Positions 36,001 to 45,992 of a stretch of 64,000 nucleotides of DNA are shown in pieces. The translations under genes were made by a program, and so were the position numbers. How positions within the stretch are numbered: the first letter of the stretch is position 1; each line of letters begins with the position of its first letter. Under the pieces are notes generated by a model. It was given only the letters and a program-made list of their open reading frames with translations, made no database searches and was not told where the DNA came from. The DNA comes from Panicum virgatum. Taxonomy: Eukaryota; Streptophyta; Magnoliopsida; Poales; Poaceae. The stretch is taken from positions 12,579,798 through 12,643,797 of the forward strand of contig NC_053137.1 of NCBI RefSeq assembly GCF_016808335.1. The letters run 5' to 3'.

Positions 36001-37614
36001 TCATCTGGTGGCAAGTGCAAGCATGGGCGATATCATTCCTTGAATCCCCTGCAATGTGTGTTGTATCTGGATTTCTTCTCCAACCATTCTCTTGAGATTT
36101 CTAATGTGCATCCTCAGCTTCTCATCAGATCGGATATCCTCCTCTCGCATCTCCAGTACCTTGTTTGCCACACCCAACAAGAACCTTGCATACCTTGGCA
36201 ATGTCGCGTTCCGGCGAAGGAACTCAAGCAGAAGCCCAAGTTCCTCTGTATCCAAATTCCAAATGCATCTCACCAGCTTTCTCCTTGCAACTAGCTCCTC
36301 CATCACAGCCACAGCGCTTCTGGGGTTGTTTTTAACCAATGCTGAAACTAGAGCATCCTTGTGCCTGAACTTTCTCAGCAACTTATCATGCTCTGCAACT
36401 TTCACCTTCTTAGGCTTCTCAATCACAAAGTCACCCTCTTTGGCCTTCTCATTCTGTCCACGGAGGAAGTACCTGTAGTAATTTGGCCTCAACACTGGCT
36501 TCTCTGGCTTCGGCGATACCCAGTCAATCTCACCACTGCCAGCCTTCTTCCCTTCATCCTCCCCATCCACAGCCTTCTTCTTCCTCTTGCCCATATAAAT
36601 CTTCCCTTTTGCAGACCCAGCCACCAGGACAGTGCCGCAGGGCGAGCAAGCAACAGACAGGAGCGGCTGTGGGTGCCGCAATGAATGTGTCATCTTAAGC
36701 TTGCCAAAATCAAAGATCTTCACATACCCATCAATGCCCGCACTAAGCAGCCGCGTCTCCCCGGTGGCGTTGGCCATCTTCCCAAGCGCCAGCGCCATCA
36801 CTGTCTTGACATGGCTCTCCACAGAGTGCACGAGCCGGCCGCCGCCAATGACGTCCCAAATCTTGACCACGTTCCCTCCAGCCGTGGCCAGCAGCCCGCC
36901 GGACGGCAGGAACAGCACGCTCTCGACCAGTTCCCCATGGGAGAAGGACAAAGACGGGCCTGTGTTCCCCGTGCGGGCATCCCACAATTTGACGCTGCGG
37001 TCGTAGGAGCCCGTGGAGAAGAGGTTATGGTCGGCGGGGGAGGCCGCGCCGCCGCGGATGTAGTCCCGGTGCGCGGCGGGGACGGAGAAGACCGGCGTCT
37101 CCGAGGGCACGTCCCAGTAGGTGAGGAGCGCGTCGTCCCCGGCGGTGAAGAGGTGGAGCTTGTCCCCGCCGGCGACCGGGTACCGGACGACACGGGTCTC
37201 GGCGGCGTGGGCGCGCAGCGTGCGGAGGGCGGCGCCCGCCGCGGGCTTGTCGGCGCGGAAGACGCGGACGACGCCCCTCTTGTCGCCGGCGGCGAGGAGG
37301 GCGCCGTCGCAGCGGAAGGAGGGGGAGAAGGCGAGGTCGCCGGCGACGGAGATCCGGCGGAGCGGCTGGAGCGGGTCGCCGGAGAAGAGGTGCAGGGAGG
37401 TGGACCACGCGGCGGCGAGGGTCGGGGAGGCGGCGGCGGCCGGGGCGAAGGTGAGGTCGGTGACGGGGAAGTCGGCGCCGGAGACGAGCTCGGAGGAGCG
37501 GAAGGCGCGCCAATAGGAGCCGTCCAGGGAGGCCCGCGCGGCGGCGCCACGGGAGGGGAGGAGAGCCTGGTTCGGCGCCGTGGGGAAGAACGGCTTCGAG
37601 GTGTCGGCGGCCAT
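36001..37614 (-). CDS. UTP15: U3 snoRNP-associated protein UTP15 homologue
   Basis: Intact, intronless ORF of 537 residues, close to the usual 500-530 of plant and animal UTP15. It starts MAADTSKPFFPTAPNQ. WD40 repeats span about residues 45-340, visible as TYWDVPS, VKLWDARTGN, VKIWDV and VKIFDFG. A charged linker with MGKRKKK follows. The UTP15 C-terminal domain is at about 385-525 (LLRKFRHKDAL, NNPRSAVAVMEELVARR, LPRYARFLLGVANKVL). UTP15 is a subunit of the UTPA/t-UTP part of the small-subunit processome in the nucleolus, needed for early 35S/45S pre-rRNA handling and 18S rRNA production. The WD40 half is very GC-rich, typical for 5' ends of grass genes. The ATG at 37614 is preceded by a GC-rich leader and no longer frame. 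It is the only clear single-copy host gene here. Confidence 0.95.
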   Translation of the reverse strand: MAADTSKPFFPTAPNQALLPSRGAAARASLDGSYWRAFRSSELVSGADFPVTDLTFAPAAAASPTLAAAWSTSLHLFSGDPLQPLRRISVAGDLAFSPSFRCDGALLAAGDKRGVVRVFRADKPAAGAALRTLRAHAAETRVVRYPVAGGDKLHLFTAGDDALLTYWDVPSETPVFSVPAAHRDYIRGGAASPADHNLFSTGSYDRSVKLWDARTGNTGPSLSFSHGELVESVLFLPSGGLLATAGGNVVKIWDVIGGGRLVHSVESHVKTVMALALGKMANATGETRLLSAGIDGYVKIFDFGKLKMTHSLRHPQPLLSVACSPCGTVLVAGSAKGKIYMGKRKKKAVDGEDEGKKAGSGEIDWVSPKPEKPVLRPNYYRYFLRGQNEKAKEGDFVIEKPKKVKVAEHDKLLRKFRHKDALVSALVKNNPRSAVAVMEELVARRKLVRCIWNLDTEELGLLLEFLRRNATLPRYARFLLGVANKVLEMREEDIRSDEKLRMHIRNLKRMVGEEIQIQHTLQGIQGMISPMLALATR

Positions 37615-37740
37615 GGCTGCGGCGGCGGTGGCTGGCGGCGCGGCGAATTGGGGGAGAAACCCTAGTAGGCGGGGGGTGGAGGGTTTATGGGTTTGGTGAT
37701 GGGCCGGAGAATTGTTGCCGGACGCTCGTTTCCTTGGGCC
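37615..37740 (-). promoter_or_regulatory. UTP15 promoter region: telobox and site II-like elements
   Basis: Read towards the gene, CTAGGGTTT (37657-37665 on plus as AAACCCTAG) lies 43 bases before the ATG, and TAAACCC (37681-37687) lies further up. TGGGCC (37700-37705) and TTGGGCC (37734-37740) also lie upstream. Telobox plus TGGGCY (site II) pairs are a known promoter signature of plant ribosomal-protein and ribosome-biogenesis genes, which agrees with the gene's function. Confidence 0.75.
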
Positions 37741-37835
37741 TAATTTGGCCTGGGACTCTGGGGCGGTTTTTTTTTATTTTTTTATTTTTTATTTCTGTTT
37801 TTTACAAAAATATATTTTCGATTTGGAAAATTACA

Positions 37836-38060
37836 GAAAAATACCCGGTCGCCCCGCAGCCGGGCGGCCGGGACTTGGCAGCCGGGCGGCCGGTCCCCAG
37901 GGACCTGTCTGCAATTTTTTTTCGTTTTTTTTTTGCGGATAAGCCCCTGCCGCAAAAAAAAAACGAAAAAAAATTGCAGACAGGTCCCTGGGGACCGGCC
38001 GCCCGGCAGCGGGGCGGCCGGCCCCCAGGCCGCCCGGCTGCGGGGCGGCCGGCCCTATAA
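37836..38060. repeat. GC-rich CGGGCGGCCGG repeats around a perfect hairpin
   Basis: At least six GGGCGGCCGG/CCGGCCGCCC words occur in about 220 bases. In the centre lie perfect 58-bp inverted arms, 37881-37938 and 37950-38007, with an 11-base spacer. Each arm contains a T8-CG-T10 (or A10-CG-A8) tract next to CCCTGGGGACC-type GC blocks. The origin is not known; it adjoins a plant-mobile-domain gene fragment and may be the edge of the element carrying it. Confidence 0.9.
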
Positions 38061-38064
38061 GGTG

Positions 38065-38811
38065 TTGGCTGCCCCTCACCCCCTCATTTGCCTTACTAAA
38101 AATCTAGAAAAAAGAAAAGAGAGGGAGGGAGGGAGAGGAGGGGTGAGGGAGAGGCAAAATGGCGAAGCCCTGTCGAATTTTCAAGCCGGCGACTTTAGTT
38201 AACTAAAATTTTCTACATTTTATAAATAGATTATGTTATAATTATTTTTTTGGAATAGTAGATTAACAATCAATTCAATTATTGTTAGGAGTGATTAGTG
38301 GTACATTTAAGTGCAGTTACTTATAGTGATTAGCATTGATATAGTACATTTAGTATTGGATTTAGTATTAGAAAATACTAGAAAATTGTTAGAGAAGTAT
38401 TAGAAAATAAAAAAATGCAAGATAATATTAGAAAATTGTTGAAAATGTTAGAAAATTGTAGAAAATTGTAGAGAATGTTAGAAAATTGTAGAAAATGTTA
38501 GAAAATTATAGAAACTATTTTGTTGAAACAGTAGATTAGCAATCTGTTTAATTATTATTAGGACTGATTAGTGGTACATTTAGGTGTAGTTACTTGTAGT
38601 GATTAGCGTTGATATAGTACATTAGCAATATAATTAATTAATCTTAAAAATTGCAAGATAATATTAGAAAATTTATAAAATGTTAGAAAATATTAGAAAT
38701 TTTTATTAATGGTTAGAAAATCTTACAAATTATTTAGGAAATATAAGGAAATATTAGAAATATTTAGATGTGTGTGATTGTATTGTATTGTTTTGATCTT
38801 CCGTGGTAGGT
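38065..38811. repeat. AT-rich DNA with a 100-bp direct repeat and GAAAATT array
   Basis: Bases 38253-38350 and 38528-38622 are direct copies (AGTAGATTA-CAATC, GATTAGTGGTACATTTA, GATTAGC-TTGATATAGTACATT). Between and after them, words of the type TTAGAAAATTGTAGAAAATG are repeated many times (38365-38515 and 38650-38760). A purine run of GAGGGAGGGAG lies at about 38122-38155. No gene. Confidence 0.7.
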
Positions 38812-39540
38812 ATGGCCGGGGTTACTCCTGCGTTGCTGGACCCAACAATAGACTCGGGTCACCGGTCCTTCCTTGCGAAGGTTCAGCACCAAGAACTAAA
38901 CGTGCTGCGTCCACGTCCACCTGCAGAGTTGGTTGCTGTAGACCCACGATGGGTGTCCAGGTGATATGTCGTTTATTTTCTGTTTTTATCCGTTATACAT
39001 TTCGTTATATAATGTATTAACATTTGAGCACTGTATGATGCAGGCTGAGCGAGACATGTCTTCTCACTGTGGCTCGTCTTGCTGAGAGTGCTTTGGTGAA
39101 GCTAGACAGGTCTCTACTTTCAGCTCTCGTTGACAGATGGAGACCTGAGACACACATGTTCCACCTCCCTTGTGGGGAGATGGCACCGACCCTGCAGGAT
39201 GTTGCGATGCTGCTTGGTCTTTCTATCACCGGAGACGCTGTCGGGCCCCGCGTGGTACCTTCTACGTGGCTGGAGGATCTTGAGGAACGTTTTGCAGGTG
39301 TTGCCACCACGATTGATCCTGAAGATTTCAATGAGCACCCACAGTCGAAAGTCCCTTCCAAGTCATGGCTCCTACATTTTCAGGTACAATTTCGTACAAA
39401 ACGATGTGTTGATGTATTTTATGGCTTTGAAATAACTCATGTGTTTCTTATTCTCAATGTTCGTACTTCATTGCAGTCGGATCTGATAATACAATACTTG
39501 GGCAAAGTGACACAGTGGAAAAATAGAAAAAAAGGCATAT
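38812..39540 (+). pseudogene. Plant mobile domain (PMD/MAIL1-like) gene fragment
   Basis: Exon 1 is 38812-38960 (MAGVTPALLDPTIDSGHRSF..., ending WVSR). Exon 2 is 39044-39383 with the start of the plant mobile domain (DRWRPETHMFHLPCGEMAPT, LQDVAMLLGLSITGDAV). Exon 3 from 39477 keeps only SDLIIQYLGKV and then runs into AT-rich DNA and a stop near 39548. Introns 38961-39043 and 39384-39476 have GT/AG ends and the joins keep frame. The domain is normally several hundred residues, so most is missing. PMD proteins occur both as plant silencing factors (MAIL1/MAIN) and inside transposons; the repetitive surroundings favour a TE-borne copy. Confidence 0.8.
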
Positions 39541-39548
39541 ATATATAT

Positions 39549-40322
39549 TAATCTTATATATATTAATCTTATATTGGAATGCAAGGCACTAGGAAATAAC
39601 CTAATACTTGTGAATCTATTTCCTGTGGTATGTTCTGCCTTAGAAGTATCTCCGTGGACTGTGAGGGTCCCATAGGCGAGGGCGAGTCAGAACTAGCTGG
39701 GAGAATACTCACATTTTCCGTGCCATAATGGCAAGTACCTTTGTTACTCAACACTGTAATCTATCCTTTCTTGCGTTTTCGACCTCCATGTCAAACTATG
39801 GTACTAAGGATCGATGTACTTTGTGTCAGCCGTAGGTTAGCATATAAAAGGAGCGTCTGTCTGCAGGTTGCTCAGGTCTTGGGAAACTGTCAGACAACAG
39901 CACCGATCGATCGATGAATGTCTTGTGACCTGTTTTTGAAGCCAATTAAACAATGATTTAGAAGATGCAGCTAGCTTTCTTGTCAACCCATATGTGATAT
40001 GTTAAGTATAGGAACGGAAGGCACCAGGGAACAGGCTAATGCACGCAGATCCAAGTTCCACTGACATGTTTTTTCATTGAAATATGTCGGTGGACACTGA
40101 GGGCGCGACCCGGAAAATGATGACCATTCAGATGAAAATACACAATTAGTGGTGGATTATTGGCATGTTACGTTGAGTGGGTGTATAGCCGTTTGATACT
40201 CACGATCTTCATCTTTTTCTTTGTTTTGTTCAAGGCGTAATTAAGATTGATGGGACAATTTCAGATTTGTTTACGAGCAATTACTGCTGGCAGAGGGGCT
40301 GTACTATTTTTGTTTTTTGATG
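39549..40322. other. Intergenic DNA with traces of the local duplicated family
   Basis: No gene. Short pieces at 39565-39600 (GGCACTAGGAAATAACCTAAT) and 40012-40050 (GGCACCAGGGAACAGGCTAAT) resemble each other and the CACCAGGAA block of other copies. A TATA-like CATATAAAAGG stands at about 39840. Confidence 0.45.
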
Positions 40323-40742
40323 CACGACTAAAAAACAATTTTTACGGGTGGGTAAAACACCATTTATAGGAGCGGATGTGATGTGGTACCTGCTTCTATT
40401 TTTTGCAGCTACAAATAGCTGTTTGCAGGAGTGAGTAATATGCCCGCCCATACAAATCAATTTTTAGGGATGGGTCACACCATCACCCGTACACTCGTCT
40501 CCATCACACTACACAGTCACTTATAACTCTGTGGGTATACTATAATTTTTTTGAATTAACTCTGACGCTCCCACGGGTAGAAATCCATTTCCTAGAGTGG
40601 TGATGTCACCACGTGCCCCAAATTTTTTTTCTATTTTATTCATAATATTTATTTAAATCTTTAAATATAGCAAATAAATAAAAAGCAAAACTTCTACACT
40701 ATGATTATTGTTAATTATAGATATAGAAAGATATGCCAAATA

Positions 40743-40968
40743 CACCCTCCGTTCCAAATTATAATTCGCTTGACTTTTTTTTTACCCCGAGTTCCATCAC
40801 TCATCTTATTTATGCAAAATATCACTTCTTTTGTTGTGACTTTCTTTATTAATAAAAGTTCTTTAAGAATGACTTAACTTTTACTATGTTTGTATTTTTT
40901 TTGAATAAGGAGAGTAGTGAAGATTGGGGTCAAAAAGTCAACTGAATTATAATTTAAAACGGAGATAG
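40743..40968. mobile_element. Stowaway MITE
   Basis: A 226-bp element with ends CACCCTCCGTTCCAAATTAT and the inverse of CTATCTCCGTTTTAAATTAT, flanked by TA on both sides (40741-40742 and 40969-40970). CTCCCTCCGTTCC-type ends with TA duplication are diagnostic of grass Stowaway (Tc1/mariner) MITEs. It is inserted in CACTA-4. Confidence 0.92.
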
Positions 40969-41491
40969 TATATTTTAGTTTATAAAAACATTAAGATCGT
41001 GGAAACCTCAAATATGATTTGAGTTGTATGAGATATTATATAGTCATATCCATGTGTAGGGCATACATATTAAATGATCTTATCATTCTAGAAGATCTTA
41101 AATAAATAATGTATAAAATATAAAAGTTTAGATCTTACCACTACAACTTTGATATGGATCTACTCTACATCAGAGGTTATTTGAAAAAAAAAATCAAAAC
41201 TTCTAGATTTTAAATTTAGAGAACTTATAATAATTTTTAGAACCATTAAATGATCTTTATGAAAAATTATCAACTACAAAGTTTTAGGTCTTGTCGACCA
41301 CTACAATTTTGATATAAAGTTTGACTTCATCCGAAATTATATAAAAAAATTATGATTTTTTTTGCGTGGAATCATTTGCAGGAGTAGGTCATACCATCAC
41401 CCACCCCTAAAAATGTATTTTTATGGGCGGGTGATGGTGTCACCTGCCCCTAAAAAAGGTGGCTATTCCTAGGAGTGGGTGCCACCATCAC

Positions 41492-42209
41492 TAGGGATGA
41501 AAACAAAAATGATATTTTCCGATTTCCGATGATCGTTTTCTAGATTTTACTGACTTTTAAGGCTAAACTAAAATGGAAACAATTATCGAAAAAATGAAAA
41601 CAAAAATGGTAAAAGAATATGAAAATGAAAGTGAAAGTGATTTGAGCATCTTCCGACCGTTTTCGAGAAATATCATATTTTTATAGTATTCAACCGTATT
41701 TTACCGATAGAAATACAATATTCACGTACAATGCCAACACACCCTGTTATCTATATTTTTAGAATGTCATATCTATATGTTTAGAGAGTCATGACTCATT
41801 TATTCTAAAACCCTAGCGACATGAATTCATGGGACTATGTATAGTTTCATGGATGACGGGATTAATGTCTAAACTTTTAGTATTATGAAATGAGATACAT
41901 GTCATGGATGGACTGATACTTGGACTAATATATTAACCATTAGTACTTGTTTATGAAATATGTCAAATCATATGGTCAGGGTTGTGCTCTATGGTTTGAC
42001 ATATTTGTCATTTTTCAAAATATCGTTTCCATGGGTTTCGATCGTTTTCGATGTGTCCTCGACCGTATATTTTTGTTCCCAAAATTACCGCATTACCGAT
42101 GTTGTTTTCATTTTTGATAATATCGTATTGTTTTCATTTCCGATGAAAAAATATGAAAGTGAAAGTGGTGGAACCTTTCGCCGATCGTTTACGACCGTTT
42201 TCATCTCTA
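41492..42209. mobile_element. Non-autonomous hAT element
   Basis: A 718-bp element starting TAGGGATGAAAAC and ending with the inverse of TAGAGATGAAAACGG. The 8-bp target duplication ACCATCAC lies at 41484-41491 and 42210-42217. The interior contains CGATCGTTT/GAAAACGATC-type words near both ends and is AT-rich. No transposase. It is inserted into a subterminal repeat of CACTA-4. Confidence 0.9.
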
Positions 42210-42735
42210 ACCATCACCTGCCTCTAAAAATGCATTTTCAGAGCAGGTCGGATACTACGGTAATTCTGCTTCTTTTGTAGAAGCGGCCGGATTACCTTTT
42301 GGGCCGCCTCTAAAAAAAGTTTTTAGTAGCTAGTGACAGTCACCGGGATGAAGAGAATCCCACACATGAAGGTGTGTGTACGTGTGTGTGTCAATTTTCA
42401 AGTCAGTTTTCATCCTTGAAGGTAACCATATATTTGGTTTGACATTTTAATTTTCAACTTGGGTTAATGTTTATGGTGGTTTTAGGTGTAAGATAGTACG
42501 AGAAGGCTAGATACGAAGATAAAGGTTCTCGGGTTTGAATCCTAAATACCGCACGTACGTATTTTTTATAAAATGTAATATTTTTTTAGTTTTTTGGTCA
42601 ATTATAGTTTCAAAATGGTGGGATGATTTTCACATGCGGGTATCTAGCGAAGCTTGTGAAAAACCCATTTCGACAGGCGGGTGCTCACCATCGCTAGAAG
42701 TAATTTCTATTTGCTAAGGTGGGTACCATGAATAC

Positions 42736-43285
42736 TGTTGATAGCCAAAATTGGCATCTGCCGAGGCCGACCGGTCTGACCGGTCGGGTTGTCCGGTCAA
42801 ACCGGTCTGGTCTGTACAGTCCGAGTAGAATTAGGGTTTTTATAAAGAGTCCTTATGTAATTCTACTCATGAAGGGGTACATCTTCCGCAGCCTATAAAT
42901 ATAAAGGCCGAGGCCGATTGAGGTTATTTCCAATCGAATCAATCAAAATATCGCATTACTTTTTGTCTCTCAAACCCTAGCCTTTTCCAACCCTAAATTG
43001 CTTTCTTCTCTCGTCTCGACGGCGTTTGAAGACGTTCTGAGTGGCCTGCTGACTTCAGGACAACCCTAGCATGACGAGCTCCGACGGGGTCCCTCTCGAG
43101 CTCGTCGTTCTAGGCTTTCAGCGAAGTCCTGCACAAACCGGTCTGACCGGTCGGCGGCACCGGTCTGACCGGTCGGCGGCACCGGTCTGACCGGCCTGAC
43201 CAGAGCTTCGTGGGTGCTGATCGTTTTGACGATCGTTCGCGCGTTCTAGCGCATTTGAGTGTGTTGGCGCGATTCTGTGTCAACA
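42736..43285 (+). repeat. 5' LTR of the Gypsy element
   Basis: 550 bp. It has motif copies GACCGGTCTGACCGGTC near 42768-42812, a TATA box TATAAATA at 42894-42901, and a second motif group at 43135-43200. That group holds one more 22-bp ACCGGTCTGACCGGTCGGCGGC unit than the 3' LTR, which accounts for the 22-bp length difference. The sequence after the LTR, TTTGGCGACACCGATGGGGA, is the likely primer-binding site region. Confidence 0.93.
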
Positions 43286-43359
43286 TACGTTTTGGCGACA
43301 CCGATGGGGAACATATTAATCTGGTTTTAAAACCGATCTAATCTATCTTCTCCATCAAG

Positions 43360-45742
43360 ATGGACTCCGAGAAGGCTGAGATCAGCACGTCTAACCTTAT
43401 CAAGGCAACCATGAAAGAGCTCACCGAAGACAAGCGCCAGGCCTACCTCATCGCTTAAGAGCACCTGAAGGAGAGCTTCCTTCAAGGATTCAAGAAGGAG
43501 CGAGGAGGCCTATTCAAGAGGGTTGGGGAGTTCGTGATGCCATCCTTCAAGCTGAACAAAGACAAAGTTGAGATACTCCCTAACAATCCCTCTGAATTAG
43601 TTAAGCAATTTTCTCTCATGGTAGATTCATAAATATCTGCTGCTCAAGTAGCTGCGGGAGAGACTTTTGCTGGGCTTAACGACGAGATTGCGGTGCTTAA
43701 AAAGTATAAAACTATCCAGGGTGGCGCTCAATTCTCAAAAGCGAATTCGGCTGGCACATCTGCTACCCAGGATCAATTCTTTGGAATGCCGCCGAACTCG
43801 TTCCCAGGGCAAACACCGCCGCCATCTACTGTCTACGCGTCATCGGTCCAACCGGTCCAGTCGGCTGGTCAGACCGGTGCAGGCGGTCAGACCGGTTATA
43901 CGACCGATAAGACCGGTCTGACCGGGCAGTACCCATCTCCCTCTGCACCGCACACTTCTATCCCTAGTTCGGCCGCCCCTAGCCGAACTGGTGAGATGGT
44001 GATTCATTCAGGACCTCATGCTACAGCACAGCAAGGATCTGGATCTCACTGAGGACCGATTCCTAATGCTAACATGGCTTACACCTGTCCTACCACACAA
44101 CGTGTTTCGTCCTCTTTACATGCATCGGCCAGTGGTACTTATCAGGCCGATTTCAATAAGTTTAAAGAGGATTTGGCCGGTGTGCTCAAATCTAAACTTG
44201 GGATTGATATGGGTGGGTCGCGTTTATATCAAAAGCCGTATCCTCCCGAGTTTGATTTTGTTTCATATCCTGCTGGTTGGTGCATTCCCGAGTTTGTTAA
44301 ATTCAATGGCGATGATTCTCGTACGACTTGGGAGCATGTTAGCTAATATGTCTTGCAATTGGAAGAAGCGGGTCTTAATGATGCTTTGCTTGTTCGCTTA
44401 TTTTCTTTATCTTTGACCAGAACTGCTTTCTCTTGGTTTTCCTCGCTTGCGCCAGGTTCGATTTTAAATTGGAATCAATTAGAGCACAAATTTTATGATC
44501 ACTTTTATAGTGGGGAAGCTGAAGTTAGATTGCTAGACTTGACATCGGTTAAATAAAACCGAGTTGAATTGGTTTTAAATTATTTTCAAAGATTTAAAGC
44601 TTTGCAAAACCGATGTTTTAATTCGTCTCTTTCGGAAAAAGATTTAGTGGATTTGGTATTTAATGGCTTGCGTTCTTAATTGAAAGAGAAACTTGAGGGT
44701 TTTATTTCATTACAGTTAATCATTTGCAAATGCGAGCTATTGGTACTCAATTTAAGTACAAGAATTCTAAAGATTCCTTTAAGCCTCATTGGTCAAACAC
44801 GCATGTTGTTGAGAATGATTCCGACTATTCGGACGATGAATAAAAGGGAGTGTATACCGCTGAATTTGTTTGGCCATCAAAGGATAAACCTTCGACATGT
44901 TCTTTGATCAAGCCGAGTCAAAAGAATCGGCAAAATGAGATGAAGTTTACTTTCGATGTTTCCAAGTGCGATAGAATTTTTGCTGAATTACTTAAATATG
45001 GAAACATTCGTTTATCTCTTTCTATACCGTCGCCGGAGGAATTAAAAAGGCATGCATATTGTAAGTGACAAAATTCTTTCTCGCATGCTACTAATGATTG
45101 TAATGTTTTTCGTCGACAGATCCAAGTGTCTGTAGATGAAAGACGATTGGTACTTTCTAAGATGCAAGTGGACAAGACTCCCTTCCCTGTCCATACTTTG
45201 GAGCTGCATAATCCAAAGGTCCTTCTTCGGCCGGAGCAAGCCGAAGGGGCTCAAGGGAAGAACGTTGTGATTGGAGATCCGAGGCTGATGAATGCAAATG
45301 ATAAGATTCTGGCCAGAGAAGTCATTGCTGAGAAGACTACTGATGGGAAGCCGACTTTGAGGATTTTCGTGAACGCTCCTAAGCTCGGGGGACAAACAAG
45401 TTCATCCAGTCAGCCTGCTGTCCAGGCAAGACCGGTCATACCGGTATCACCTACCGATCAGATCGCTCAGACCAGGTCCAATGACCGGTCAGACCGGCCC
45501 AGGGAGCAGCATCGGACCTTCAGGACATAGCATCCGGAAGAGGGTACTTGGAAGACGAATGTTCCAAAGCTGTAGGGGAGGCGTACAAATCAGGGACCTA
45601 CCTTTGGGCAGTTATTGAACAAGTACACTAAGGCCGTTAAACAAGATTGGCCATTAAAAAAGAGACATCGCTCACCGCCGCGTCGGGGCAATGCTTCGCC
45701 TCCAAGGAGGGAATTCATCAGGCGCAGGGGTGATCATCCACA
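43360..45742 (+). pseudogene. gag: Gypsy Gag, first and more decayed copy
   Basis: Starts at an ATG at 43360 after the primer site and is colinear with the second copy at 45993. It contains the N-terminal charged region, a Pro/Ser/Thr-rich linker carrying motif copies, and the retrotrans_gag domain around 44150-44680. At least eight in-frame stops are seen (43456, 43630, 44050, 44344, 44554, 44677, 44841, 45066) and a 1-bp deletion near 44703. The sequence stops matching Gag at 45742, where a fragment of LTR begins. It cannot encode a capsid protein. Confidence 0.88.
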
Positions 45743-45918
45743 GGTCCCTCCCGAGCTTGCCGTTCTAGGCTTTCAGCGAAGCCCTGCACGAACCGGTCTA
45801 ACCGGTCGGCGGCACCGGTCTGACCGGCCTGACCAGAGCTTCGTCGGTGTTGACCGTTTTGACGATCGTTCGCGCGTTCTAGTGCATTCGAGTGTGTTGG
45901 CGCGATTCTGTGTCAACA
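45743..45918 (+). repeat. Internal 3' piece of Gypsy LTR
   Basis: 176 bases equal the end of the LTR (compare 60047-60222) and are followed by another primer-site region TTTTTGGCGACTCCACTGG and a second gag. It has the same motif-unit number as the 3' LTR, not the 5' LTR. The junction with gag copy 1 is abrupt. Confidence 0.92.
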
Positions 45919-45992
45919 TACTTTTTGGCGACTCCACTGGAGAATAGATTAATCTGGTTTTAAAACCGATATAATCTATCTTCTCCATCAAG

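Noticed and set aside
36798..37550. 250-codon minus-strand frame overlapping UTP15
   Set aside because: Alternate frame of the same GC-rich exon, Pro/Ser/Ala low-complexity. A shadow of UTP15.
36685..37665. 326-codon plus-strand open frame opposite UTP15
   Set aside because: It is antisense to the GC-rich WD40 coding part. The Gly/Glu/Arg-rich product has no domain, and UTP15 on the minus strand explains the openness.
42301..42335. Right end of the small CACTA at TAGTAGCTAGTG
   Set aside because: The flanking triplet does not match and the termini pair poorly. The terminus at 60269, beyond the Gypsy insertion, pairs far better with 40323.
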